A stretch of 64,000 nucleotides of DNA from Uloborus plumipes (taxonomy: Eukaryota > Arthropoda > Arachnida > Araneae > Uloboridae). The DNA is taken from assembly GCA_038373865.1 (NCBI GenBank), contig JAXGGA010002936.1, positions 47,831-111,830 of the forward strand. Reading direction: 5' to 3'. Below the pieces are notes generated by a model that made no database searches, was not told where the DNA came from, and worked only from the letters and a program-made list of their open reading frames with translations. Of this stretch, positions 40,770 through 52,720 are shown in pieces. How positions within the stretch are numbered: position 1 is the stretch's first letter; each line of letters begins with the position of its first letter. The position numbers and the translations under genes are program-made.

Positions 40770-42072
40770 CACTGCAAAAAATGAACTTTTGTTTTTACAG
40801 TATCAGACTGGCAGCCGAGGTTCCAACTTAAAACTCTAAAATGCACGGTAATAAACTAAAACTAGCAATTTTACAGTTTCTTGCTGTAAAATTTAGCTGT
40901 ATTATGCTGTAAAAAACAGTATAATACTGGCAGCAAAGGTTCCAGTTTAAAACTGTAAAATGCACGGTAATAAACTGTGAAACTAGCAATTTTACAGTTA
41001 ATTACTGTAAAATTAGCTATTTTATAGTTTAGTGCTGTAAAATAGGGGTGCGACATCGAAGGCAAAGCATCGATGTTTCAAGACATCGATGTTGGAAAAT
41101 AAGGACATCGATGTTATTGATACATCGACCAAAAAACATCGATGTTTTCAAATATCGATGTTTCAAAACATCGATCTTTTTTTTTTAATTGCTTACACAT
41201 TTGAATGTACAGTTAATCATTTACTCCCCATTACAAGTGCCTCTTTATATCACTCAATTAGATACGTCTTTTGTCTCCTGGAAAAACATCAACCGTAAGA
41301 TATCGATGTCAATTATGAAAACTTTTTCCAGTGAGATATGTACTGCAACTGTTGATTTACTGTATAACTATTTTTTGTCGATATTAAAAAAAATTTTTTT
41401 TTTTTTTTTTGCTGAAATGTAAAACATCATCGAAAAAAATATCAAATGCAAAACAACGATGTTTAAAAATCATTGACAGTATAATCATCGTTAGCTATGT
41501 AATTTTTTTTTTTTTTTTTCAATTTGGTGAACATTGCAACCTGTGGCTGAAGATAGATAAATCTTTTTTATCGCACATTTTTATTGTTTTTGCTGAAATG
41601 CAAAAAGTACATCGAAAGGAAAAAAAAACATTGAGCGCGAAACAACGATCATTAAAAAACGAAAAAAAAAAAAAAGCGGAGAAAGCAAATTAGAGATGTT
41701 TCAAAAACATCGATCGAGCAAAACATCGATTATAACCATAGAATTTTTTTTCCAATGAGGTTAATATTGCAACTTCTGATTCATGATGAAAACTTTTTAA
41801 CAAGTATGCTTATCGTATGTTTTTCTTTGCCTTTCTTTGCTGGAATATAAAAAATCGATATCGAAAACAACATCGACCCCAAAACATCGATGTTGGAAAA
41901 CATCGATCCTCAAACATCGATGGTAAAAACATCGACGTCCTGACAAAAACATCGATGTTTCCAAAACATCGACATCGATGTCGCAGCCCTACTGTAAAAG
42001 TAGCAATTTTTAGTTTATTACTATAAAAGTAGCTGTATTATACTGTAAAAACAACATTCATTTTTTACAATG
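40770..42072. mobile_element. MITE family CACTGTAAAAAATGAA, copy 4, split by a nested element
   Basis: The left part (40770-41044) begins CACTGCAAAAAATGAAC. The right part (41990-42072) ends ACATTCATTTTTTACAATG. A 945-bp CATCGATG-rich element sits between TA dinucleotides within it. The left part also contains an internal partial duplication of the ATACTGGCAGC...AACTGTAAAATGCACGG block. Confidence 0.75.
41045..41989. mobile_element. CATCGATG-rich element with TA target duplication
   Basis: The ends are GGGGTGCGACATCGA (left) and, in reverse, GGGCTGCGACATCGATG (right), each next to a TA. Both flanks contain more than a dozen copies of the palindrome CATCGATG or close variants, often as AAACATCGATGTTT. 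The centre (41200-41780) is AT-rich. TA duplication suggests a Tc1/mariner-type mobiliser. No transposase is present. Confidence 0.7.
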
Positions 42073-42125
42073 TACTAATCAACAAAATGAGTGAGAAGCT
42101 GCAAAATAAATTCAGAGCTCGCGCC

Positions 42126-42379
42126 AAGGGCGGATACAAGGAACTCTTCTCCAGCAGTTTTTAGATTTTGAAGTTCAAAAAAGGCAATTTTAGTTGATCT
42201 TTGATAATGTTAAGGAAAAGGGTGAGGATTCGGAGCTCTAAGCTGGATTTTTTTCGAAATGGAAGACCAAAACATTTGTAATCAACATGTGTTAACAAGG
42301 ATGAATGGCGAAAAAAATGGGCAAATAAGAAAAAAAAATCAATCGCTCCTCCCTTGGAACATTTCTGGATCTGCCATTG
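42126..42379. mobile_element. MITE with AAGGGCGGATACAAGG ends
   Basis: The ends AAGGGCGGATACAAGGA and, in reverse, AATGGCAGATCCAGAAA pair imperfectly. GCTCGCGC lies directly on both sides (42117-42124 and 42380-42387), a probable target duplication. It is the same family as 34915-35188. Confidence 0.6.
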
Positions 42380-42753
42380 GCTCGCGCAATGTCACAAGAA
42401 AATTAAATGTCACTGAAAGAGAAGATAACTCTAGAAGAATTATAATGTAAAACATTACTAAATAAAAATATTATTGAAACAATATCGGTCATAATAAATG
42501 CTGCTGTTGAGATATCGCTCCATAATGTCCATTTAGTTATCTCGGTTTTAATGAAACAAAAAATGCAAAATGAATATTATATTTATTCCAAGAGTTAATG
42601 TTATAATTACTGCTATAATGTGATACCAAGTGATAATTATTGTTCAAACTGAATATGTTCTAGTAACTGAATAACGTTCAAGTAGAATTTAGCAATAATA
42701 ATACAAAGTGTGTGGGTTAATACAACGGAATGAATAATAAAAAATAAACATAC

Positions 42754-42814
42754 GAGTAAACTTGATTTGACCGGGGCCGAGATCGTCCCCAAGCAGTATT
42801 GAACTAAAGTCCAT
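42754..42814 (-). CDS. Candidate alternative first coding exon of CAP
   Basis: An ATG at 42814-42812 opens MDFSSILLGDDLGPGQIKFT, then one base before a consensus GTATGT donor. The phase-1 ending matches the entry of exon 2 at 31812. Upstream (42890-42980) the sequence is locally GC-rich with a CACCC-type box (GCCACACCCC), compatible with a promoter. This would replace the MIISGTPVGPTF start of exon 1. It is a prediction from phase and splice signals, and I do not recognise the peptide. Confidence 0.5.
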
Positions 42815-43070
42815 CTTCGATAAACACATTGACTGCACAATCATTTGGAAATTATTTAAGTTTAACACAAAACGTATTTTAACGAAAAGCTTACGGTCAA
42901 TTTCTCTGGCCACCAACACCTCTGTCGCCGGCCACACCCCTCACACCTCTGCCTAGTCCTGTTGCCAACGTTCGTTTACGAGTAAGTCACGGGTTCCTAG
43001 TAGAGTGGCTTGAGTCCCTGTGCCGGCAGCACCGTGAGATCCTTACAATACGTGTAATAGTCCTCAAAAT

Positions 43071-43414
43071 GGGGGCCGTAGTAGCCCGATCAGTAAGGCG
43101 TCGGACTCGAAACGGAGGGTCCTGGGTTCGATCCTAGCCGATCAAAGATCCACCTTCGTTTCTAGTGGTGGCTGGGCGACATAAAATAAGGGTCGTGGTC
43201 ACAAGGTCCTCCAAGTGAAACGATACCTCTGGGGGTACTCGTCCAGGAGTTTGCTTGGCCCTTGGTCTGGATTAAAAGAACAGAGCGCTGTGAGCTAAAT
43301 CGGACTTCCACCTTAATGGTGCTCGTAAAACGGAAGCCGTACTTATTCCGTCTTAAATCGGGCAGATGTGTCTACTCAGGCTCGGGTTCCCGAGTGGTTT
43401 GAGAAACAACAAAC
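43071..43414 (+). mobile_element. tRNA-derived SINE, family A, copy 3 (long form)
   Basis: Head GGGGGCCGTAGTAGCCCGAT and box B GGGTTCGATCCTAGCC. The target duplication AGTCCTCAAAAT lies at 43059-43070 and 43415-43426. This copy has the long 3' tail (GAGCTAAATCGGACTTCCAC, GGAAGCCGTACTTATTCCG, CCCGAGTGGTTTGAGAAACA) missing from copies 1 and 2. Confidence 0.85.
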
Positions 43415-43446
43415 AGTCCTCAAAATAATCGTTTTTGGCATTTTCA

Positions 43447-43795
43447 CACTTTTGTTCACGCTGCTCCAAATTCTGGAAAAACGCTTTGGAGTCCACTGAA
43501 AATGCGCTTCGAAGCTGAGAGGTTACGCTTTTCTTTATGCTCTCTATGTCCTGGAGTGGATGCTCTTTCAGAGCTCCTACACATTTTTACTTTGGTTATG
43601 CATTTTCTTTCATTAACTACACGTACAGTCCTGGAATTTGAAAGACACGCCCCAAAGCTAAAGACTACTCTAAAAAGGCATCGATTTCAGGACGTATAGG
43701 ACATAGAGAAAAACGTAACCTGTCAACTTCAAAGCGTATTTTCAGAGGACTATGGTGCGTGTTTCCAGAATTTGTAGCACCGTGAACAAAAGTGC
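43447..43795. mobile_element. Inverted-repeat element, about 130-bp arms
   Basis: CACTTTTGTTCACG...TCCAAATTCTGG...GAGGTTACGCTTTTCTTTAT on the left is mirrored by CGTAACCTGTCAACTTC...CAGAATTTGTAGCACCGTGAACAAAAGTG on the right. GTCCTGGAATT lies both inside and just beyond (43880). It starts about 20 bp after the SINE at 43071. Confidence 0.65.
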
Positions 43796-44313
43796 TAAAG
43801 AACAAAAGAACTATTTGGATGACAATTACACATACGTATATTTGCTTTTTATTGTTCATTCCGTTGCATTAGCCCCAGTCCTGGAATTAGGTATAGACAC
43901 ACTTCTTATTTTTATATGGTTTGTTTTTAACTATTTTTGAGAAAAGTTATTAGAATGCTGCACATACATTTTTGCAGAAAACAGAATCAGAATGTCAAAG
44001 GAATTTTGATTTTAAAAACAATTTGCAAAAGTTTTATTACACTTGCTCTGTCTTGGGCGGGTCAAACAAATTTCTATCGTAGCCCAAAGCAAAAAAAAAG
44101 GCTAACAATATCTATAATTTTAACAAAGTTTACAAATCAGTTTAAAGATTGAACTTAAGCAAGCATAGATTTGTATGCTATGTGCTTTTGAAACTTTTCA
44201 AGTATTACAGGATTTCGAGGATTTTCTTGTTTTGCGTTATCAATTTAAAAGCGTTTTCAAATGTTTTTTCATCAGGAAATAATGTTATTCGTCACAAATA
44301 TAAAAATATGTCG

Positions 44314-44617
<304 letters not shown>

Positions 44618-44867
44618 TCTTGTCTTTATCTATTAACAATGCGAAAAAAAAAACGCAATGTTTTGTAAACACTGCAGTTACAAATTTTATTGCTCCAAAT
44701 CTCAAAACATCACAAAAAAAAATTGCCCACTTCGGAAAAAAAATCCATTTCTTTTTTCAAGGAATTTCATACTTTCAAAAGTTTAGTTAAATAATACAAG
44801 ATGCTAAAGAAAAGAAAATTTTTAAAAAGAAATTAGGGAAGACGCTCTCTGAAATCACCTGTTCGAT

Positions 44868-45125
44868 GTGGTGTATCCAAACATTGGCGAGCACTTGGCA
44901 TCTTCGGGGATCGCGGAGGCGGCAACCCCAAATCATTGGAAGCGGGCCCAGTGGTTGAACCCCCTCAGAAGATGCGTCCTGACTATATTTAGAATCTCGG
45001 AATCCGAGACCAGCTTTCTTTCTTATTTTGTTCCCCGTACTTCTTTCCCCTCAGACCTTAACACCCATAAACAGAAACAGCGTTCACTTGCTACCGCATC
45101 CTACAACCAATCCCGGAAAACATAA
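44868..45125 (+). other. GC-richer block, unidentified
   Basis: Just after the TA run, about 260 bp are open on the plus strand (MVYPNIGEHLASSGIAEAAT and on) with clearly higher G+C (GGGATCGCGGAGGCGGCAAC). I recognise no family, and splice signals are not convincing on either strand. It could be an unrecognised repeat, an exon of an unidentified gene or a regulatory island. Confidence 0.3.
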
Positions 45126-45179
45126 ACAGAAACGAGAATGACACTTGTTACACAGACCCTGAGAGAGACTCATTCATTC

Positions 45180-46470
45180 GTTTGCTTCTTTTTTTTCACA
45201 GGGAACTCGGCTCTCAAGTGGCGACAGACTCTTCAAGAAGAGCCCCGGCTCCAGAGAAGTAGATAAATGTCCCGACACTAGAAGATGCAATGATATAAGT
45301 AATGTTGATAGCGTATCCAATTGGTGGTAGGAAGTGTGTTTGTACCTGTTCACTTGATCTTTTTCACTCAATTTGTATTTTGAGCTCTTATTCATTCATT
45401 TTCAGCTGAATTTTCATTTTTGAAAAGAAGAACTGGAATAAGACGAGTCCCTCAGAATTAATATTAAACTTGATGTTCCTCTAGAAAAGACATCCCTAGA
45501 CTGATTCCCAAAGAACCACAGTTCAAGAGAAATAGATAAATATCTCGAAGCTAGAAGTTGCAATGATATAAGCGATGTTGATAACGTATTCAATTGTTAG
45601 TAAAAAGTATGTTTGTACCATTGCACTTGGACTTTTTCACTCAATTTAAATTTTGAGTTCATATTCATTCAATTTCAGCTCAATTTTCCTTTTTCAAAGT
45701 TCTTACAATCAAAAATAAACATTATGTTCTCTTAGAAAAGACACCGCGAGACTGATTCTCCAAGATTCCCAGCTGCAGAGAAGTAGATAAATATCCCGAA
45801 ACTAGAAGATGCAATGATATCAGCAATGATCTTTTTCACTCAATTAGTATTTTGAGCTCATATTCATTCAGTTTCAGCTGAATTTTCATTTTTCAAAGTT
45901 CCTAAAATCAATAATAAACTTTATGTTCCCTTAGAAAAGACATTCCTAGACTGATTCCCCAAGATCCACAGTTCAAGAGAAATAAATAAATATCCCAAAA
46001 CTAGAAAATGCAATGGTATCAGCAATTATGATAGCGTACCTAACTGGTAGGAAAGTGTGTTTGTACCTTTTGCAGTTGACCTTTTTCACTCAATTGGTAT
46101 TTTGAGCTCATATTCATTGTTTCAGCTGAATTTTCATTTTCCAAAGTTCCCAGAACCAATAATAAACTTTATGTTCCCTTAGAAAAGGCATCCCGAGACT
46201 GATTCTCCAAGATTCCCAGCTCAAAGCTGGACAAAGTAATAGTTTTAGCAATGTCTTTAGTATATCCGAGTATTAGCAGGAAGCGAGTTTGAACCCTTTG
46301 CAGTCGAGATCGTTTTCACTCAACTTTTATTTTAAGCTCATATTCATTCCATTTGAGCTGAACTATCAACCTTCAAAAAGTTGCGCTCAAATAAGTTCAT
46401 TCCTCAGAATCACGAAAAAAACCTTATGTCCCCTCAGAGGCAACATCTGAATGTTCCACATACTGGAGTT
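45180..46470. repeat. Diverged tandem array, units of about 200-270 bp, five to six copies
   Basis: The block CAGCTGAATTTTCATTTT recurs at about 45404, 45676, 45878, 46123 and 46360. Each is followed by TTATGTTCCCTTAGAAAAGA, GAGACTGATTC, AGATAAATATCCCGAAACTA and CTTTTTCACTCAATT...TTTGAGCTCATATTCATTC. Copies have diverged by point changes and deletions. Confidence 0.85.
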
Positions 46471-46940
46471 TTGTTGACCCTCGGATTGGATCACGTTTCT
46501 TCATAGGACTTCATTTAATTTTACGATTTCACTCCTACTTTGGGTTTTTTTTTTTTTTTTTTTTTGCTTTCTTTGTAACGTATCCAACAATCAACCATCC
46601 TACGCGCTTATAGTTGGATAGATAGGAAGATCACGAGTAGCGACGGATTTGTTTAGACTTCCAAGATGAACAAATGTAGATAAATATCCCGAAACTAGAC
46701 GAATCAATAATGATACTACTGTCACCGTATTTCTCCGAAAATAAGATCTGTTCAAAAACATATGCCCTAGCATAGTTTTGCCCTATCATAGCTGCTTTCA
46801 AGGCCCCTTTTGAAAAAAAATTTTTTTTCTCTCTTCTTTTTTAAAATTGATACACAAAAGTGGAAAAATCATTGCATGGATAAATATAGGTAACTCATTC
46901 ATTTAACGAAATAAATAACTACCTTTATGCATAAATATAA

Positions 46941-47025
46941 TAGCATAAATACAACGTTGAAAATTATAAATGTGCAGGAATACTGCACATGCGCATTTGT
47001 GATTTTCAACGTTATATTTATGCTA
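46941..47025. repeat. Short palindrome, 36-bp arms
   Basis: TAGCATAAATACAACGTTGA...TGTGCA (46941-46976) pairs with TGCGCATTTGTGATTTTCAA...ATGCTA (46990-47025), leaving a 13-base loop. It could form a stable cruciform or RNA hairpin. Confidence 0.8.
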
Positions 47026-47204
47026 TGACATTTATTTAAGCTTGAAACATAAATCAAAAATACCTCATCTTGAAAAAAAAAAAAAAGAAATCTCTCCGCT
47101 TCTACTACACTGAATTGATTTTTAGTGAGATTCAACTTTCGTTATAATACGTGAGCCATAAAAACCACGTATTTTGTTGAAAAGAATAGTGAATGCTTTT
47201 TTTT

Positions 47205-47223
47205 GGGGGGGGGGGGGGGGGGG
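47205..47223. repeat. Poly(G) run of 19
   Basis: An uninterrupted run of G. Similar runs of at least 9 occur at about 14053, 22206, 34947, 39728, 49818 and (as C) 49548 and 56892, an unusual density for AT-rich DNA. Confidence 0.9.
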
Positions 47224-47902
47224 AGGATAAGCATGACTGACTTTCATCCCCTCTCCTCTTTTCCGGACTTAAAGCTTTTCAGTTCTTTAATGATGTGTTT
47301 ACGAGGTCATCAAGGTCACTTTCCTTTTCCTTTACATTCCTCAAAAAATTGTTACGAAACTTTTTCTGTAAAAAGTAATGTCATGCTACAAATGAACTGC
47401 GCAGGATGCAATATGTTGCTAAAATTTTCCCTTTTTTTCCTTCTAAATAACTCCTGCTGCACCATTGTATCATATAATGTTTACAGATATAGCTGAAAAA
47501 AAAAACTTACGTATCATGTTGCAATTAAGAATGTAAAACTATAATATGAAACTGCAACAGGAAGGGATAAAAAAAATAGATGATAATTCGAGATCTTAAA
47601 GAATTAGATTCAAAAATAAAATGCGTACAGAGCTTTCACGAAATAAAAAGGATAGTCACAAATTTTAGCTTCCTAAGTCTGGAATTAAAACGAGAATTCC
47701 TAATTCGAGAGGATCTAAAGTATTAAATAAATAACTAAGTAATAAGAGTGTAAAAAAATGTAAAAGTTTTCCGTTTTTTTTATTATTATTTTCATGATGT
47801 TGAGTTAAATTTCTACATCAAATATTTAAAATCTCGTACGTAAAACTAGAACCAACATATTATACTGAAAATTAAAAAAAAAAAAACTGATAAATTTATA
47901 GC

Positions 47903-48108
47903 TGCATTACATGTAGAATCTTATTCCGCATCGACCTATGAGAACGTTACTTTACAATACAAAAGAAATTAATTCACACTTATTTAGCAGCGTTAAAACA
48001 GCGTGAGTCGCATCCTTTGTATCAGATCTATGTATCAGACAAATGTTTTCGCGTTCTCCTGAAAAGTAACGAAAATCTACTGAAGTTAGTCGGGCTCTGA
48101 AGTAGAGA
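47903..48108 (+). repeat. Dispersed repeat, copy 2 of 2
   Basis: GTAGAATCTTATTCCGCATC, TATTTAGCAGCGTTAAAACA and CGTTCTCCTGAAAAGTAA mirror copy 1 (40146-40345). A short internal duplication GTATCAGATCTATGTATCAG is unique to this copy. Confidence 0.65.
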
Positions 48109-48928
48109 TATAGCGTTTAAATATATTTGAATGCTATATGTGTTCGACAGGGAAGCTCAGAAAAGGGAAGAATTAGAACTAGCAAAAGTTGCTAGTCGCA
48201 AAAGCAGAATCAATTAAAAATCCCTTTAAAAGCTTTTTGTGATACGAAAACTAATTACAAGAATTTTATTTGTTGGCAAATAGAAACCGGAAACATAAAA
48301 AAATTGTGAATCCTAGAGCTTTCTGCCCTTGTCAGTCAATAATATATAACTTGAAAATTCCATACAAATTCAGTGTGACGCAGAAAATGTTGTTCTTTCG
48401 TATGGTACTTTAAATGTTCAGTATGTTTTCACAACTAAAATTGAAAAAAAAAAAAAAGAAAATAGCTAACTTTCCAAAGTTTTCAATAATATATTCGGTA
48501 TTCGATGTTATACAAAGACTAGACCGAGCGAAGACTCGATTAAGTCTCCTTTCTAAAAAAAATATTATCAAAATGGGTTTATTTGTTTAGGAGCTACTGT
48601 GCAGCAGACACATACACAAGTACACTACACATATCAAACTAATGGTTCCCCTTCCCTGTTGCGTCAGAGGTTAATACAAAGAAAGTAATGTTGATTGTAA
48701 GGTATCGGATGGTAATGTTCCTTAAGCTGCTTTAAGCTGATCAGTATGAAGATAAAGTCTTTAATAATAATTATTACGTGAGAAATGTTATTTTGTGTGT
48801 CAAGGAATTAAGGTAACATCGGATAATAAGGAGGAATATAATCGGATAATAAAAGGAATTAAGGTAAGGTAATAATAATAATCATTTTCTAAAACGGAAG
48901 TCAGTTTTTAAAAATGCTTGTCTAATTA

Positions 48929-50603
48929 CACTGTTCAACAAAAAAAAACCTTGAAAATGCTTCTGGTATTTTGAAGGCTGATTCTTATGTAAAATGACCC
49001 CCTGAATCCGAATATGACCCCCGTTTTCCCCCATCACGTCCCAATTTTTTTTAAAACGCCCCCCTTTTTTTTTTCATTTTTCCTTAGTTTCAGGGCTATA
49101 ATATTTTTTTTGGAGGGGAAAGGAGCCTTATATTCACCAATAAATTTTTTTGGATGTCAAGAGAGACTCAAAGTTTAAAATCATGAGCACCGAGAAAAAA
49201 TCGGGGAACTTGGGGGGGGCGTGGCCCCCCAAAATATTTGAAAAATCACCAAAAACGATCTTTTTAGTCTAGTTTCTTTAAAAAGACCTTTAAAACATTT
49301 TTTTCGGTGCAGAACCAGAGTATAAGATCCGCTCCTATGGCTCCTGGGTCAGAAAAAATTTTCACGCTGTAAAATTTTTTAAAAAAAATAAAATAATGCT
49401 TTAAAAATCGCACTTTGCACTCGAGTTTTAAAGCAGGTCTTCAGCCAAAAAAAAAAAACAAAATTGTGGCTGATTCTTATGTCAAATGACCCCCTTTTCC
49501 AAATATGACCTCAGTTTCCCTCCTCCACCCCCTTTTTTCCAGAGAGTCCCCCCCCCCCAATTCAGAGTCATTTTACTAATTCGGAGGGGAAAAGTACATT
49601 ACGTAACCCGTTAACATATTTCTAAAAGGCAACAGAGGTTCAAAGTTCAAAATCATGTACATGTGTACCAAAAATATAAACTAGGGCGGTATACCTCCCC
49701 CCCTCCCCCCCCCCTCCAAAAAAAAGAAAAGAAAATTCAATACTCTGATTTTTCACACAAAAAAAAAAAAGTTTAAAACGTCTTTTAGAAAAACAAGAAA
49801 AGAAGATTTTTTTTTTTTTGGGGGGGGGGGGGTACACCGCCATAGTTTATATTTTTGGTACACATGTACATGATTTTGAACTTTGAACCTCTGTTGCCTT
49901 TTAGAATCATGTTAACGGGTTACGTAATGTACTTTTCCCCTCCGAATTAGTAAAATGACTCTGAATTGGGGGGAGGGGGGGGACTCTCTGGAAAGAGGGG
50001 GTGGAGGGGGGAAACGTAGGTCATATTTGGAAATAGGGAGTCATTTTACATAAGAATCAGCCACAATTTTGTTTTTTTTTTTTTTTTGGCTGAAGTCCTG
50101 CTTTAAAACTCGAGTGCAAAGTGCGATTTTTAAAGCATTATTTTATTTTTTTTTAAAAATTTTACAGCGTGAAAATTTTTTCGGACCCAGGAGCCATAGG
50201 AGCGGATCCTATACTCTGGTTCTGCACCGAAAAAAATGTTTTAAAGGTCTTTTTAAAGAAACTAGAATAAAAAGATCGTTTTTGGTGATTTTTCAAATAT
50301 TTTGGGGGGCCACGCCCCCCCAAGTTCCCCGATTTTTTCTCGGTGCTCATGATTTTAAACTTTGAGTCTCTCTTGATATCCAAAAAAATTTATTGGTGAA
50401 TATAAGGCTCCTTTCCCCTCCAAAAAAAATATTATAGCCCTGAAACTAAGGAAAAATGAAAAAAAGAGGGGGGCGTTTAAAAAAAAATTGGGACGTGATG
50501 GGGGAAAACGGGGGTCATATTCGGATTCAGGGGGTCATTTTACATAAGAATCAGCCTTCAAAATACCAGAAGCATTTTCAAGGTTTTTTTTTGTCGAACA
50601 GTG
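48929..50603. mobile_element. 1.7-kb near-perfect palindromic element
   Basis: The left end CACTGTTCAACAAAAAAAAA and right end TTTTTTTTTGTCGAACAGTG are inverted, with TTA on both sides. The two halves (to and from about 49770) are inverted copies at high identity. Each half holds two related blocks starting GGCTGATTCTTATGTAAAAT (48979) and GGCTGATTCTTATGTCAAAT (49467), so the layout is A-B-B'-A'. It is rich in C/G runs. No coding frame survives both arms. Confidence 0.88.
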
Positions 50604-51177
50604 TTATTACGTGAGAAATGTTATTATGCATATATAATAAGGAATAACAAAAGCTTTAGTTGATAGGCGTGAGCAATTGAAGTGCTTGGAGGATGAAGGG
50701 GCTATGTTACATTTTAAAAGATGAACACTATGGACAATGGTAAGCAATGGATACAGGTAAGCAAATAAAACTTGATGCATCAAAAAATAGATGCCATTAG
50801 ACCAATTTCATACGCAAACTAATGACAAAAACAGAAAACAAAAAGCTGCATCAACTGCAACAATAAAACTTTGAAATTTAATTACTCGCAATTTCTGTTT
50901 TTTCACATAACCCCTTCATCTCCCAAGCCCTTCAATTGCGAAATATTATTCCTAAAAGCGAACCAAGCCAGTTTTCTCTGAATAGATCAAATTTTTTTTG
51001 CCTAAATCTTAAAAATAAGGAGTCAAAAAATGCGATTAACGTATTGATTCCTTTAAGATAAAGATTGAAAAAAAAAATTCAGGCTTTAAAAATAATTATG
51101 GCGAAATTTAATCGCTAAGATGACGACGACGAAAGCTACTACATTAAAACGACGACAAGAAAAGTTAGTTTCTTAAA

Positions 51178-51315
51178 AGTAACAACATCCATCTGTAGTT
51201 TATAAGGTCCAGATGAAAAATTTAAGTAACAACATTCATCTTTAGTTTATAAGGTCCTGATGAAAAATTTAAGTAACAACATTCATCTTTAGTTATAAGG
51301 TCCCGATGAAAAATT
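51178..51315. repeat. 47-bp tandem repeat, three copies
   Basis: AAGTAACAACATTCATCTTT followed by AGTTTATAAGGTCCTGATGA and AAAATTT is repeated three times with few changes. Between 50650 and 52280 I see nothing else except many short GACGAC/AAAACGACG motifs. Confidence 0.85.
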
Positions 51316-52318
51316 TTAGTTGGGGAAACAATTCTGAAGGATTATCATCTCTGAAATTATAGTGTTTTTATTAGTTTTATAAAACGACGGATCATTTTTT
51401 TAAAATGACGAAATAACAATTTAGTTTCTAAAATAATGGCAGATGAACTTATTAAATAAGAAATATGCGGCAATGTTTGTTTCTATTGTTAGCAAGAAAA
51501 TAGAATGTCTTAAAGTGATTATGAAAAAGTTGGTCCGTTCAAAGAGGGTGGATAAATTATTTTCCTTTTATTACGATGTTTGCTTTATGATTACGATGAA
51601 ATTCGGTTTCTAAATGACCTCGAAGGAATTTAGTTAATAGGGGAACGGATAAGTTCTAAAAAGAACGACTTACTTTCTAAAATATCAACAAAGAAGAAAT
51701 TAAGATCTCAAAAACAAAACGGCGAAATCTAATTTTTAAAATTAGAAAGACGAACTTCACATTTTTAAAAGGATGACAACGGAATTTTGTGTTAAAACTA
51801 AAACAATGACTGCGAACACAATTAGCAAAAGGCTGTTATATCCATGTAACAGGAGCATCTACTTTATTCTAGGAAGATCAAAGTTCCGTAAACGGCACAA
51901 CTAAGTGGACATAATTCATCTGGCAGAAGTGTTTGTTTTTACTGTCTCGAAAAGCAGGTTATCGAGGTCTTGCAAAGATTTTTTTTTTTCCAACTTGAAG
52001 GCGTGGGTGGTAAGAAACTAACAAAGGTGGAAGGTAAGCATACATCCGCTCCTAATTCAAAGCTATTTTAGAACAAAACCGGAAAGAAACAGTAAACCGC
52101 GACCTTCATCGATATTTAGATACAGCGTTTATTCCTAAGATGAAATCCAAAACTGGGATTTCATAAGTTAGAAATGTTCTCCGTTTCAGCTGCAATGGTG
52201 AATTTACAGTTAGAAATCGGGTCAGAATAGAATGTCAAGAAAGCCACCACTGAATGTCTTCATTGTCCTTCCACTTCATATATTTTTAATGCTCAGTTAT
52301 GACAATAAGGTAAATCCA

Positions 52319-52720
52319 TCCGTAGTCGATGCCCTCACTTTGACATTGCATTAGTAGTTGACCCCCGCACTTTGAAACTGCACTAGTAGCTGACACCCGT
52401 ACTTTGACACTACTAGTAGTTGATACCCGCACTTTGACAATGCCCTTGTAGTTGACACCCGCACTTTGACACTGCACTAGTAGTTGACATCCGCACTTTG
52501 ACACTGCACTAGTAGTTGACACCCGCACTTTGACACTGCACTAGTAGTTGACCCCCGCACTTTGAAACTGCACTAGTAGTTGATATCCGTACTTTCGACA
52601 CTGCACTTGAAGTTGACAACCGTACTAGCATTTGTAACCCGCAATAGCAGTTGACACCTGCACCAGTACTTGTCACTGCACAAGTAGTCGACACACGTAT
52701 CACTGGTAGACACCGTGCTC
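52319..52720. repeat. 33-bp minisatellite, about twelve copies
   Basis: The unit is AGTAGTTGACACCCGCACTT + TGACACTGCACT, with small variations, degrading to the right. 33 bp equals 11 codons, so the minus strand shows a repeated Q-S-x-G-V-N-Y-x-C-A-V frame that is a by-product. Two inverted partial units (GTCAACTACTAGTGCAA) lie at 52875-52910. Confidence 0.9.

Noticed and set aside
41041..42000. CRISPR-like array of CATCGATG repeats
   Set aside because: Spacing is irregular, repeats are 8-14 bp palindromes, there are no cas genes, and the DNA is eukaryotic.
44868..45125. First exon of another gene
   Set aside because: Higher G+C and an open frame are suggestive, but no splice donor or recognisable peptide supports it. 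It is kept as an unidentified block.
50069..50365. 98-codon frame within the large palindrome, with a mirror frame at 50162-50383
   Set aside because: The frame occupies poly-T and C-run sequence, is not preserved in the other arm, and matches no family.
52286..52703. Repetitive minus-strand frames with VSKCGCQLLVQCQ-type units
   Set aside because: They follow from the 33-bp minisatellite and lack start and splice context.
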